Source of the DNA: JANOYJ01 sp963792485
GTDB lineage: Bacteria; Pseudomonadota; Alphaproteobacteria; Rhizobiales; Rhizobiaceae
Direction: 5' to 3'
DNA: 64,000 nucleotides
Assembly: GCA_963792485.1 (NCBI GenBank)
Contig: CAWBWL010000008.1
Coordinates: forward strand, 62,001-126,000
Under the pieces are notes generated by a model. That model did no database searches. It was given only the letters and a program-made list of their open reading frames with translations, and was not told where the DNA came from. The translations under genes were made by a program, and so were the position numbers. Shown piece after piece: positions 17,594 through 26,664 of the stretch (the stretch's first letter is position 1; each line of letters starts with the position of its first letter).

Positions 17594-18825
17594 TCCGCGC
17601 TGTCCTTCAGAACGTAGATATGAAAGCCGCCATAGATGGAGGAGCGGTCCTGCGCGTGCAGTTCTGCAGACTGCGCCTCCAGATACTCCCAGCGGCCCAG
17701 AATTTCAGCTTCGACACGTCCCGGAAGCACGCTGGGCGCGGCGGCGGTGCGGAAGATCACGCGCGCCCCGAGATTGGCTGTGCGGGTGATCTCACGCCAC
17801 AATTCATTGAGCTGAACGTCGCTCATCCAGTCTTGCGCATCGAGCAGCACCACACGATCCACCGAGCGCGGGGCTTTTTCGGCCAGATGAGTGGTGAGCG
17901 AAGCGTTGACGCATGTCATCCGGTGTGCGCGCCGCCTGATGGTTTCGAAATGCTCCGCCTTCAAATAGGGCGGCAGCGGTCCGGTTTCATCTTCGCCATA
18001 AGAACGACCGAACGCCTGCAGCGCGAAGTAGTTTTCGCTCAAGGGAAAGCCGCAGGACAGCCTTTCTAGCCGTTCGCGCAACACCACCGCCATCGAGCCG
18101 CCGCCGGCCGAGGCGAGCGCCTCATATTGCGCGGGCGGAATGCCAAGGCCGAACAGCGAGGCCTTGCGCGCCGTGGCCCATCTGATCACGCGCCGGTCAA
18201 ACAGTGGCGACAAGGCCGTGTCGAAAAACGTGCGCTGCTCCTCCATTGTCCTGGCGCGCAGCATGTCGGCAGGATTGATCCCGTGCCAGCGGGCCACGCG
18301 GTGCGCCGCGCCGATGAACCAGCCGAGCAGGCCGTGCTGGTACAGATCACGCGAGAACATTGAGATACGCGCGCGCCCGCTCCATTTGCGTTTCTCCCAA
18401 TACGCACGGCTTGTGGCATCAAGGTTCGGGGCGATGAACCGGTGATAGGCGACGACATTGGCCTTGTCATCCGCCCTGCCGAAGAAGCGGTAAAAGCTGC
18501 CATGGCCGGGCAGGTTTTGTGCCGCCGCAAGCTTCAGCCGGTTGAGCGCCACATGCGCCTTGTTGAGATCAACCGCCTCGATCCGACCGGGGTCTTCAGT
18601 CAGATAAGACAGCGCATTGCAGCCGCCCGAGGCGATGGCCACGACCACATTGCCCGGCTGGATGGCGAGCGCCTTGATGTCAACTTCCGGGTCTTCCCAG
18701 ATCTGCGGATAGACGAGACCCTTGAACAGATAAGCGAACGCGCGGTCCATGAAGCTTGCCCATGTCAGCCCGCGCTGATTGATGACGGCTTCCTGCAGAA
18801 TCGTGCGGCTCTCGGCCTTCGCCAT
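17590..18825 (-). CDS. btaA: BtaA-like S-adenosylmethionine:diacylglycerol 3-amino-3-carboxypropyl transferase
   Basis: The 411-aa DUF3419 protein begins with the family-typical ASFMDRAFAYLFKGLVYPQIWEDPEVD, split around residue 24-50. It then has IASGGCNALSYL (a SAM-binding glycine loop near 63-74), EAVDLNKAHVAL, and the C-terminal VLLDAQDWMSD segment. BtaA moves the aminocarboxypropyl group of SAM to diacylglycerol, the first step in DGTS betaine lipid formation. DGTS replaces phospholipids under phosphate limitation in several alphaproteobacteria. A candidate Pho box lies 47 bases upstream. Confidence 0.9.
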   Translation of the reverse strand: MAKAESRTILQEAVINQRGLTWASFMDRAFAYLFKGLVYPQIWEDPEVDIKALAIQPGNVVVAIASGGCNALSYLTEDPGRIEAVDLNKAHVALNRLKLAAAQNLPGHGSFYRFFGRADDKANVVAYHRFIAPNLDATSRAYWEKRKWSGRARISMFSRDLYQHGLLGWFIGAAHRVARWHGINPADMLRARTMEEQRTFFDTALSPLFDRRVIRWATARKASLFGLGIPPAQYEALASAGGGSMAVVLRERLERLSCGFPLSENYFALQAFGRSYGEDETGPLPPYLKAEHFETIRRRAHRMTCVNASLTTHLAEKAPRSVDRVVLLDAQDWMSDVQLNELWREITRTANLGARVIFRTAAAPSVLPGRVEAEILGRWEYLEAQSAELHAQDRSSIYGGFHIYVLKDSAE

Positions 18826-18871
18826 GCTGATTCCTTCCCCGGCTCATGTCCGGTCGGGCTATCAGAGGCGT

Positions 18872-18889
18872 GCGACAGTTGCGTGACGG
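18872..18889 (-). promoter_or_regulatory. Candidate Pho box upstream of btaAB
   Basis: On the minus strand CCGTCAC-GCAA-CTGTCGC matches the PhoB pattern of two 7-base CTGTCAT repeats separated by 4 bases, at 5 of 7 positions in each repeat. A TGATAG -10-like element follows about 7 bases downstream. Its position just upstream of btaA fits phosphate-starvation control of betaine lipid synthesis. The match is imperfect, so this is a prediction. Confidence 0.5.
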
Positions 18890-18973
18890 GGCGGTAAACC
18901 TCCCCCGTCACTACGCCCCGCCTTCCGCCTTAGCCAAGGCTCACATCTAGCGCGACCCCTCCCGCGCCATCAG

Positions 18974-19063
18974 TCACATGCCCAACGCTTTCAGCACGTC
19001 GATAAACGCCGCCAGTTTCGGATCGCCCTTCGCCGCCACCGCCTTGCAGAACGCCTCGCCCAT
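18974..19063 (-). pseudogene. Possible remnant of an addiction-module antidote protein
   Basis: A 29-codon reading from ATG to TGA ends in AKGDPKLAAFIDVLKALGM. This resembles the C-terminal half of small HigA/antidote-type antitoxins (a helix-turn-helix followed by a G-[ND]-P-[KE]...VLKALG tail). An in-frame TGA lies a few codons upstream and no matching N-terminal part or toxin is present. It sits in an otherwise gene-free stretch (18826-19253). It could be chance; the similarity is from memory of the family. Confidence 0.3.
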
Positions 19064-19253
19064 CCCCCGGCGTCGGAGCGCACCGTCTGCTCAGTTCGGA
19101 CGTCAGGCGCATGGCTGGCGCCGCGCATCATGAACTTTTTCAATCCTTGTGTGAACCAGAGCCGCCTTTGGCGCGACTTACTTTGTGCAAGCCGGCGCCA
19201 GCACAGACTGAACCGTCGACGGGCATCCACATGGCAACACAAGGAGACGCCAC

Positions 19254-19553
19254 ATGAAAGTGCTTTCGAAAATGCTCATCGCAGCGTCGCTCGTCGCCGT
19301 CTCGGCGACCGCTTCGTCGGCCTGCAATATCAATCTGCAACAGTACAGCCAGCAATACCGCATCATCAAAGGCGTGGCTCAAAACGACTTGAGCCTGAGC
19401 GAGTTCCTGCGCCTGGAGCGCGGTCAGAAAAGGATTCGCCAGCTTGAGCGCCTCTTCCGCGCCAGCGGCGGCATCGGCCCGGCCGAATGCGCTGTGCTCA
19501 ACAATGCCATTGACTGGCAATCCATCCGCATCTTCGTGAAGCGGCACAATTGA
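19254..19553 (+). CDS. Small secreted protein of unknown function
   Basis: The 99-aa product has a clean signal peptide (MKVLSKMLIAASLVAVSATASSA) cleaved about residue 23. The mature part of about 76 residues has two cysteines (24 and 80) that could form a disulfide. It contains a SLSEFLRLERGQKRIRQLERLF helix-like stretch and ends near WQSIRIFVKRHN. A GGAG ribosome-binding site lies 8 bases before the ATG. I do not recognise the family. A strong GC hairpin follows directly. Confidence 0.75.
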   Translation: MKVLSKMLIAASLVAVSATASSACNINLQQYSQQYRIIKGVAQNDLSLSEFLRLERGQKRIRQLERLFRASGGIGPAECAVLNNAIDWQSIRIFVKRHN

Positions 19554-19566
19554 GCGCAAGGCAAGA

Positions 19567-19589
19567 GGGCGCAGCGTCTCGCTGCGCCC
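19567..19589. terminator. Strong GC hairpin between convergent genes
   Basis: A perfect 10-bp stem GGGCGCAGCG / CGCTGCGCCC with a TCT loop lies 13 bases after the stop of the upstream secreted protein and before the convergent hydantoinase stop. There is no clear T run on either side, so termination is plausible but not certain. Confidence 0.5.
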
Positions 19590-19630
19590 GTCCGGGCCGC
19601 GCGTGTGCCTTTAAGCTGCAAGACGAGAAC

Positions 19631-22600
19631 TCACCCCCGCCCATATCCCCCCGGCGTCGGCGTGGTCACGATCACCGCCTCCCCCGCCTCCAGCACGGTC
19701 TGGTCGCACGCCCGCAGCGTCTGAATCGTCCCGTCCTTGCGCCGCACTTCCGTCTTGCCGACCTCGCCATTTCCCCCGCCCTCCAATCCTTCCGGCGGCC
19801 TGCTGCGGTGGGAGGAGAGGATGGCGCAGTCCATTCGCTCAAGGAAGCGGATGGTGCGGCGTGTGCCGTCGCCGGCGGGGAATTTGCCTTTGCCGCCAGA
19901 GCCCGGGCGGATGTGGAAATCTTCGAGCAGGACGGGGAAGCGCATTTCGAGGATTTCAGGGTCGGTGAGACGGCTGTTGGTCATGTGGGTGTGCACGCCC
20001 GACGTGCCGGCAAAGCCGCGGCCATTGTTCATCTGGCCGGCGGGCGAGCCGGAACAGATGGTTTCGTAATATTGGTACTTCTCATTGCCATAGGTGAGAT
20101 TGTTCATGGTGCCTTGCGCATTGGCGAGGCTGCCGAGGGCGGCGAACATGGCGTTGGTGACGTGCTGCGAGGTTTCGACATTGCCCGCCACCACCGCCGC
20201 CGGATATTGCGGGCGCAGCATGCAGCCGTCGGGGATGATGATGTTGATGGGCCTGAGGCACCCGGCATTCATCGGGATATTGTCTTCGACCATGACGCGG
20301 AAGGCATAGAGGACCGCCGCGCGGGCGACGGGTTCCGGCGCGTTGAAATTATTTTTCATGACGGGCGAGGTGCCGGTGAAATCCACTGTGGCTTCGCGTT
20401 TGGCGCGGTCCACCGTGATCTTGACCTTGATGGTCTGGCCGGTGTCGGTCGGGTAGGAATATTCGGATGTGTCGGGCAAGCGCTCCAGAACGCGGCGCAC
20501 GCTTTCGGCGGCGTTGTCCTGCACGTGGCCCATATAGGCGGTGACGGTGTCGAGGCCGAAATGGGCGACCATTTTTCGGAGTTCCGCGACGCCTTTTTCG
20601 TTGGCGGCTATCTGGGCTTTGAGGTCCGCGACGTTTTGGTGGACGTTGCGGCAGGGGTAGGGGTGATCGGTGAGGAGGTCGATCAGCGCTTCTTCCTGGA
20701 ACACGCCCTTGGAGACGATGCGGAAATTATCGATCAGCACGCCTTCCTCGTCCACGCTTGTGGCGAGCGGGGTCATTGAGCCGGGCGCGGTGCCGCCGAC
20801 ATCGGCATGGTGGCCGCGCGAGGCGGACCAGAAGAGGATTTTTTCCTGTTCATCGTCGAAGACCGGCGTCACCACTGTGATATCCGGCAGATGCGTGCCG
20901 CCATTATACGGCGCGTTCAGCGCGAAGACGTCGCCGGGATGGATGTCGCCCTTGTTGAGGTTGATAATTGCCTCGACCGAGCGGTCCATCGAGCCGAGAT
21001 GCACAGGCATGTGCGGGGCGTTGGCGACGAGGGCACCGTTTTTGTCGAAGACCGCACAGGAAAAATCGAGGCGCTCCTTGATGTTGACCGAGTAGGCGGT
21101 GTTCTGCAGCGTCACGCCCATCTGCTCGGCGATGGACATGAAGAGATTGTTGAAGACCTCCAGCATGATCGGATCGGCGTGTGTGCCAATGGCGTCAGCG
21201 CGGCGCTTGGCCTCGTGGCGGCGCAAGAGAACGTCGTTGGGCGCGGTGATTTCCGCCTGCCAGCCCTGTTCAACCACGATGGTTTGGTGCGGCTCTATGA
21301 TGAGGGCGGGGCCCTTGACCGTGTCGGCGGGGCCGAGGTTTTCGCGGCGGGCGATTGACGCCTCGGCCCATGCGCCGCTGGCGAAGATGCGGCAGGTTCC
21401 GCTTGGCTTGACGTTTCCGGAGGCGCTCTTGGCATTTTCCGAAATGGAGTTGATTGCGGCTTTGCTGTCCTCGCCCTCCACTTCCGCCGCTTCGATGACA
21501 ACGGGTTTGTCCGGATAGATAAAGCCGAACTGGGCTTTGTGGGCGAACTGGAAATCCCTGAGCGCGGTTTCGAACGAGCCATTCTGCAAGGTCACGGGCA
21601 GCGCCGTGTCGGTGCCGTCATAGCGCAGGTGCAGGACTTCACGGAAGCGGATGCCGGACACGGCGATGCCCTGGCCCCGCAACTCTTCCGTCACCTCTTT
21701 CTGGATCCGCTCAAGGATGACGTTCAGCTCAGCACGCGAGGCTTCCGTCAGCGGCTTGATCAGCGCCTGCTGGCGCGAGGCGAAGAGGCGGGCCTGGCCA
21801 ATGCCATAGGCGGAGAGCAGACCCGAATAGGGATGGATCAGCACGGATTGCATGCCGAGCGCATCGGCGACGAGGCAGGCGTGCTGGCCGCCGGCGCCGC
21901 CAAAGCAATTGAGCAGATAGCGGGTGACGTCATAGCCGCGTTGGACCGAGATTTTCTTGATGGCATTGGCCATGTTTTCGACTGCAATGGTCACGAAGCC
22001 CTCGGCCACCTGTTCGGGCGTCTTGCCGTCGCCGATTTCAGCGGCGAGCGCGGCGAATTTTGCCTTGACCGCGTCAGCATCCAGCGTCTGGTTCTGATCC
22101 TTGCCGAAGATCGCCGGGAAGAATTCGGGGCGCAGCTTGCCGATCATGACATTGGCGTCCGTGACGGTGAGCGGCCCTCCCCGCCTGTACGCGGCGGGAC
22201 CCGGATTGGCACCGGCGGAATCTGGCCCGGCGCGGAACCGGCCAGCTTCGTAGTGCAGGATCGAGCCGCCGCCCGCCGCCACAGTGTGAATGCGCATCAT
22301 CGGCGCGCGCACGCGCACCCCTGCGACCTCCGTGTCAAAGGCGCGCTCATACTCGCCGTTGAAATGCGCCACATCCGTCGAGGTGCCGCCCATGTCAAAG
22401 CCGATGACATTGTCAAAACCGGCGGATTTGGCGGTCTCCACCATGCCGACGACACCGCCGGCGGGACCGGACAGCAGCGCATCCTTGCCGCGGAAGAGTT
22501 CGGCTGCGGTCAGGCCGCCCGAGGACATCATGAACATCAGCTTAGGGCTGTCCAGCGCATCTGTGGCGCCAAGCTCGGAGGCGACTTGGCTCACATAGCG

Positions 22601-23260
22601 GCGCAGGATCGGCGACAGATAGGCATCAACCACTGTCGTGTCGCCGCGCCCGACAAGTTTGGCGAGCGGGGAAACCTTGTGGCTGACGGAGATTTGCCGG
22701 AAGCCTGCTGATTGGACGAGTTCCTCCAGTTTCAGCTCATGCGCCGGATATTTCCAGGCATGCATCAGGACGATGGCGACGCAATCAATGCCGTCCGCCT
22801 TGGCCTGCGCGATATGGTCTTCCACCGACTTTGAATCTAACGATTGTTCAATAAATCCGTCGGCGCGGACACGCTCATCCACTTCAATCACCCGCTCATA
22901 GAGCTGATCGGGCAGGATGATTTCCTTGGCGAAGATGTCAGGCCGCGCCTGATAGGCGATGCGGAGCGCATCGCGGAAGCCTTTGGTGATGATGAGGAGC
23001 GTGCGGTCGCCTTTGCGCTCCAGCAGCGCGTTGGTGGCAACAGTGGTGCCCATGCGCACCTCGCCGATCAGGCCGGGCGGAATTGCAGAGCCTGCGGCAA
23101 GGCCCAGATGCTCGCGAATCCCCTGCACGGCTGAGTCGCGATACGCCTCGGGATTTTCCGACAAGAGCTTGCGCGCATGGATTTCACCACCCGGATCACG
23201 ACCGATGATGTCGGTGAACGTGCCGCCGCGATCAACCCAAAAATCCCATTTGCCTGACAT
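19631..23260 (-). CDS. 5-oxoprolinase / hydantoinase, fused HyuA-HyuB type
   Basis: The 1209-aa protein joins both halves of the ATP-dependent hydantoinase/oxoprolinase family. The N-terminal HyuA-like ATPase half has FWVDRGGTFTDIIG at 7-20, GTTVATNALLERKGD and FDMGGTSTDV. The HyuB-like half starts around residue 690 (DPIMLEVFNNLFMSIAEQMG), with SCAVFD, NAPYNGGTHLPDITVV and a C-terminal GGGNGEVGKTEVRRKDG. The family hydrolyses cyclic amides such as 5-oxoproline to glutamate using ATP. The fused form and full length favour 5-oxoprolinase over a two-subunit N-methylhydantoinase, but the substrate is not fixed by sequence. The frame is intact throughout. Confidence 0.88.
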   Translation of the reverse strand: MSGKWDFWVDRGGTFTDIIGRDPGGEIHARKLLSENPEAYRDSAVQGIREHLGLAAGSAIPPGLIGEVRMGTTVATNALLERKGDRTLLIITKGFRDALRIAYQARPDIFAKEIILPDQLYERVIEVDERVRADGFIEQSLDSKSVEDHIAQAKADGIDCVAIVLMHAWKYPAHELKLEELVQSAGFRQISVSHKVSPLAKLVGRGDTTVVDAYLSPILRRYVSQVASELGATDALDSPKLMFMMSSGGLTAAELFRGKDALLSGPAGGVVGMVETAKSAGFDNVIGFDMGGTSTDVAHFNGEYERAFDTEVAGVRVRAPMMRIHTVAAGGGSILHYEAGRFRAGPDSAGANPGPAAYRRGGPLTVTDANVMIGKLRPEFFPAIFGKDQNQTLDADAVKAKFAALAAEIGDGKTPEQVAEGFVTIAVENMANAIKKISVQRGYDVTRYLLNCFGGAGGQHACLVADALGMQSVLIHPYSGLLSAYGIGQARLFASRQQALIKPLTEASRAELNVILERIQKEVTEELRGQGIAVSGIRFREVLHLRYDGTDTALPVTLQNGSFETALRDFQFAHKAQFGFIYPDKPVVIEAAEVEGEDSKAAINSISENAKSASGNVKPSGTCRIFASGAWAEASIARRENLGPADTVKGPALIIEPHQTIVVEQGWQAEITAPNDVLLRRHEAKRRADAIGTHADPIMLEVFNNLFMSIAEQMGVTLQNTAYSVNIKERLDFSCAVFDKNGALVANAPHMPVHLGSMDRSVEAIINLNKGDIHPGDVFALNAPYNGGTHLPDITVVTPVFDDEQEKILFWSASRGHHADVGGTAPGSMTPLATSVDEEGVLIDNFRIVSKGVFQEEALIDLLTDHPYPCRNVHQNVADLKAQIAANEKGVAELRKMVAHFGLDTVTAYMGHVQDNAAESVRRVLERLPDTSEYSYPTDTGQTIKVKITVDRAKREATVDFTGTSPVMKNNFNAPEPVARAAVLYAFRVMVEDNIPMNAGCLRPINIIIPDGCMLRPQYPAAVVAGNVETSQHVTNAMFAALGSLANAQGTMNNLTYGNEKYQYYETICSGSPAGQMNNGRGFAGTSGVHTHMTNSRLTDPEILEMRFPVLLEDFHIRPGSGGKGKFPAGDGTRRTIRFLERMDCAILSSHRSRPPEGLEGGGNGEVGKTEVRRKDGTIQTLRACDQTVLEAGEAVIVTTPTPGGYGRG

Positions 23261-23473
23261 TTGCCTCGTTCTCCAACTAACTTGCGACTTAGAAGGTCAT
23301 CCTTGTGCAATTCAAGCGTTGCGCGGCCTTTGAACCGGTCTTTTGGAACAAAAAACCGTCTAGCCCGTTCCAGAGGACTAAATTGCTGCACTGCCATATT
23401 CTGCTGCAACTCTGCCACAATCGGCTGCAACAGGACCGGCAACGGCACAACGCCGTATTCTGGAGGTGTTAGA

Positions 23474-23893
23474 ATGAAGAAGTTTTTGATCCTTTTCGCG
23501 TCGGTTTCCGCACTTGCGCTCGCGGGCTGCGGCGAAGCCAAGAAGGCTGATGCTCCGGCTGAAGCCCCCAAGGCAGAGACGCCTGCCGCACCCGCTGCTG
23601 AAGCGCCCAAGGCCGAAGCGCCTGCCGCTCCTGCCGCTGAGGCTCCTGCTGCTCCCGCCGCTGAGGCTCCTGCAGCTCCCGCTGCTGGCGCTGTTGATGC
23701 TGGCGTTGCCGCCACGATCGAACAGCTCAAGGCTGGCGCTGCTGCCATGACCGCTGAGCAGAAGACTGCCGCGCTCGCTTCCGTGCGCACTGCTGCCGAG
23801 ACCGCCGCAAAGGCTGCCGGCGGCGATGACGCCGCAACCAAGGCTGCGGGCGATGCCGCGGAAGCACAGGCCAAGACCGCTCTCGGCATGTAA
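23474..23893 (+). CDS. Ala/Pro-rich predicted lipoprotein
   Basis: The 139-aa product has a lipoprotein signal (MKKFLILFASVSALALAG followed by Cys19). Residues 25-75 are a repetitive Ala-Pro-Glu-Lys tract built from units like EAPAAPAA. A 65-residue Ala-rich helical tail (IEQLKAGAAAMTAEQKTAAL...) follows. A GGAGG ribosome-binding site precedes the ATG. The tract looks like a periplasmic spacer; no enzyme motif is visible. A rho-independent terminator follows, so it is probably a single-gene transcript. Confidence 0.8.
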   Translation: MKKFLILFASVSALALAGCGEAKKADAPAEAPKAETPAAPAAEAPKAEAPAAPAAEAPAAPAAEAPAAPAAGAVDAGVAATIEQLKAGAAAMTAEQKTAALASVRTAAETAAKAAGGDDAATKAAGDAAEAQAKTALGM

Positions 23894-23914
23894 TCCGGAC
23901 TTTGTCCAAACGAG

Positions 23915-23945
23915 CCGGCCGGGAGCAATTCCGGCCGGTTTTTTT
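23915..23945 (+). terminator. Rho-independent terminator
   Basis: CCGGCCGG, an 8-base loop, CCGGCCGG, then seven T residues (23939-23945), 21 bases after the lipoprotein stop. Confidence 0.9.
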
Positions 23946-24042
23946 ATGCGCTCAAAGTTGTGTAAAAAAATATCGGTCAGCTGACCGGTTTGGCGCAAGG
24001 CATTGCCTCGCTTTTGCCGCCCGAAGGATTTATTGAAAGCCC

Positions 24043-24768
24043 GTGTCCATCTGGTCCCGCCTCGCGGAAGTTCTCGCCGCCATCACCAGCAACGCAATTT
24101 CGAGCGTTGTCGAGGCCGTGCGGTCGCTTTTCTCAGGTGATCCCGAGACACGCAGACAAGTCGCGTTTTCCGTCGCGCTGATTGCGCTGTCGGCGAAAAT
24201 GGCCAAGGCCGACGGCGTTGTCACCCATGAGGAAGTCAGCGCCTTCCGCGAAATTTTCGACATTCCGCAAGGCGAAGAGCGCAATGTCGCGCGGCTCTAC
24301 GACCTGGCCAAGCAGGACATTGCCGGGTTTGAATCCTATGCGGCCAAGCTCGCTGACATGTGCACCGGCGATGAGACCTGCCGCACCTCGCTCGAGGATG
24401 TGCTGGACGGGCTGTTCCACATCGCCAAGGCAGATGGCGGCATTCATGAGCGCGAATTGCATCTCCTCGCCACGGTCGCAGGCATTTTTGGCTTCAGTGA
24501 AACCGCATTTGAGCGCATTCTTTCGCGCCACGCCGCCACGGGCGAGCCAGACCCCTATGTCGTGTTGGGCATTGCGCGCGGCGCCAGCTTTGCCGAGGCG
24601 CAGAAGATCTGGCGCGATCTCGTCAAGCAGCACCATCCGGACAGCCTTGCCGCACGCGGCCTGCCTGTGGAGTTCATTGTCATCGCCAATGAGCGCATGC
24701 GCGCCATCAACGCGGCGTGGAACCGACTGTCGCCGGAATTGAAGCGGGCCGAACTTGTCCGCATCTGA
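24043..24768 (+). CDS. djlA: DjlA-like membrane-associated J-domain co-chaperone
   Basis: The 241-aa product starts with GTG. It has an N-terminal hydrophobic/amphipathic segment, a TerB-like helical domain (about 40-160, with ALSAKMAKADGVVTHEE and IAKADGGIHERE repeats, a metal-binding TerB feature), and a C-terminal J domain (about 170-241). The J domain is recognisable from DPYVVLGI and the HPD tripeptide in KQHHPDSLA. J domains stimulate DnaK ATPase. An upstream GAAGGA may serve as ribosome-binding site. It overlaps ampD by 14 bases. Confidence 0.88.
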   Translation: MSIWSRLAEVLAAITSNAISSVVEAVRSLFSGDPETRRQVAFSVALIALSAKMAKADGVVTHEEVSAFREIFDIPQGEERNVARLYDLAKQDIAGFESYAAKLADMCTGDETCRTSLEDVLDGLFHIAKADGGIHERELHLLATVAGIFGFSETAFERILSRHAATGEPDPYVVLGIARGASFAEAQKIWRDLVKQHHPDSLAARGLPVEFIVIANERMRAINAAWNRLSPELKRAELVRI

Positions 24769-25528
24769 AACCTTCGAACCCGACCAGAAGCGATCCCTTG
24801 TGCGGCCCTCGCCCAATTTCGGGGAGCGCAAGGACGCCAAACAGGCCAACAGCATCATTCTGCATTACACCGGAATGAAAAGCGGCAATTCGGCGGAAGA
24901 GCGGTTGTGCGTGGCCGAGTCCGAGGTTTCAGCGCACTATCTCGTTCACGAAAACGGCCGCATCGTTCAAATGGTACGCGAGGCCGACCGCGCCTGGCAT
25001 GCGGGCAGGAGCTATTGGAAGGGCGAGCGCGACATGAATTCGGTGTCGGTCGGAATCGAGATCGTCAATTGCGGCCATGAACTCGGCTATGGCGATTTTC
25101 CCAAAGCCCAGATCAACGCCGTCATCCGCCTGTGCCTCGGCATCATCAAACGCCACAAGATCGCGCCGGAGCGGGTTCTCGCCCATTCGGACATCGCGCC
25201 CGGGCGAAAAGTCGACCCGGGAGAGAAATTTCCGTGGGGGCTGCTGTATGCCAAGGGCGTCGGCCATTACGTGCCGCCCAGCCCGATTGCCGGCGGGCGG
25301 TTCCTGTCCCCGGGCGACCAAGGCCAGCCGGTCGAAGCGCTGCAGGCCATGCTGGCGCTTTACGGCTATAAATCGCCGGTGACCGGCGTTTATGATCCCG
25401 CCACATTGCGCGATGTGAAGGCGTTTCAACTGCATTTCCGCCCCGCGCGCGTGGACGGCATCGCCGATTTCTCCACAATCGACACCTTGCACCGCCTGCT
25501 GAAAGCGCTCGAAAAACCAATGGTTTGA
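24755..25528 (+). CDS. ampD: N-acetylmuramoyl-L-alanine amidase, AmpD type with peptidoglycan-binding domain
   Basis: The 257-aa product reads from a TTG overlapping the djlA stop. The amidase_2 domain has SIILHYTGM with the first zinc His, EVSAHYLV, and the later HSDIAPGRKVDPGEKFPW with the second His and the Asp/Lys of the active site. The C-terminal 80 residues are a PG_binding_1 fold (FLSPGDQGQPVEALQAMLALYGY). AmpD cleaves anhydromuropeptides during cell-wall recycling. No export signal is visible, which agrees with a cytoplasmic recycling role. Confidence 0.9.
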   Translation: MSASETFEPDQKRSLVRPSPNFGERKDAKQANSIILHYTGMKSGNSAEERLCVAESEVSAHYLVHENGRIVQMVREADRAWHAGRSYWKGERDMNSVSVGIEIVNCGHELGYGDFPKAQINAVIRLCLGIIKRHKIAPERVLAHSDIAPGRKVDPGEKFPWGLLYAKGVGHYVPPSPIAGGRFLSPGDQGQPVEALQAMLALYGYKSPVTGVYDPATLRDVKAFQLHFRPARVDGIADFSTIDTLHRLLKALEKPMV

Positions 25529-25704
25529 CCGGTTTAAAACGGTTTATGTGACTTCTTGTAACCAAAAGTCATTTGCCCGGCCACATTTTTGCGACGCTCG
25601 CAAGTCACAGGGCAGTCAACCTCCGCAGCCGTTCTTTGGCGGCAGCGGGTAAGAGCAACAGGCGGATGAAGGTCCATTCCCGCCTCCCAAAGGTTATGTT
25701 CCAT

Positions 25705-26148
25705 ATGAAGTTGAAGCTTTTCGCGGCCTTCGCCGCCACCATCCTTGCTGTGTCTTTTTCAGCCCCGTCCTTCGCCAAAAGCCCCTATGACAAGATCATC
25801 GCCAAATATGCCCGCAGCTACGGTGTTCCGGTCAGCCTCGCCCATGCGGTCATTCGCGTCGAGAGCAATTACAAGCCAAAGGCGCGCGGCAGCGCCGGCG
25901 AGATCGGCCTCATGCAGTTGAAGCTCCAGACCGCGCGCGGCCTTGGCTACCGCGGCTCCGCCAAGGGCCTGTACAATCCGTCAACCAATCTGCGCTACGG
26001 CATGGCCTATCTCGGCCAGGCCCGCAAACTTGGCGGAAAGTCGGTCTGCAGCACAATCCTCAAATACAATGCCGGCCATTATGCCAAGCGCATGAACCCG
26101 GTCTCCGCGCGTTACTGCTCCAAGGTCAAAGCCCATCTGCGCGGCTGA
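25705..26148 (+). CDS. Secreted lytic transglycosylase, SLT domain
   Basis: The 147-aa product has a signal peptide (MKLKLFAAFAATILAVSFSAPSFA) followed by a compact SLT/goose-lysozyme-like domain. The catalytic Glu is in RVESNYKPKA, with GEIGLMQLKLQTARGLGY and NLRYGMAYLGQARKL downstream. An upstream ATG at 25696 and a longer reading from 25573 exist. I chose 25705 because it gives the signal peptide directly and an AAGG sequence lies 11 bases upstream. It probably cleaves peptidoglycan to 1,6-anhydro products, feeding the AmpD step encoded next door. Confidence 0.88.
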   Translation: MKLKLFAAFAATILAVSFSAPSFAKSPYDKIIAKYARSYGVPVSLAHAVIRVESNYKPKARGSAGEIGLMQLKLQTARGLGYRGSAKGLYNPSTNLRYGMAYLGQARKLGGKSVCSTILKYNAGHYAKRMNPVSARYCSKVKAHLRG

Positions 26149-26192
26149 AGCTTTTCCTTGCCTTTTCCGGCCCGACCCCGTTTAAGGGCGGG

Positions 26193-26602
26193 GCCAGCTG
26201 GCCGGGCGGCCGCATTGTCCATCTGCCGAAAGGCGGGCGATGAGGAAAGTCCGGGCTCCACGGAATGACGGCGCCGGTTAATGGCCGGCGGGGGCGACCC
26301 CAGGGATAGCGCCACAGAGATTGAACCGCCCGCCTGCGCCCTCGGGCACCGGCGCGGTAAGGGTGAAAAGGTGGGGTAAGAGCCCACCGCGCTAGCGGCA
26401 ACGCAAGCGGCATGGCAAGCCCCGCCGGGAGCAAGACCGAATAGGGACACCGCGCCAGGGGAAACCTTGGCAGGCCATTCCGGCTGTGAGTGTCCGGGTA
26501 GGTTGCACGAGGACGGTGGCAACGCCGTCCCAAGATGAATGGCCGCCACGTTTGGAGCGCAAGCCCCAGGCCATACAGAACCCGGCTTACAGGCCGGCTG
26601 GC
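26193..26602 (+). ncRNA. rnpB: RNase P RNA, bacterial type A
   Basis: The catalytic RNA of RNase P, which matures tRNA 5' ends. The conserved core GAGGAAAGTCCGGGCTCC is at 26242-26259 and the 3' universal block ACAGAACCCGGCTTAC at 26575-26590. The ends pair as helix P1: GCCAGCTGGCC (26193-26203) against GGCCGGCTGGC (26592-26602), 11 consecutive pairs. The length of about 410 nt is normal for alphaproteobacteria. Open readings on the opposite strand here are not genes. Confidence 0.95.
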
Positions 26603-26664
26603 GACTGTTTCGCATGAACGCGGAATGGACGAAGATATTGGCGCAAGGGGTGGTGTGCTGAACC

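Noticed and set aside
19550..20779. A 409-codon reading opposite the hydantoinase
   Set aside because: Starts in the hairpin region, no ribosome-binding site, compositional shadow of the intact 1209-aa gene.
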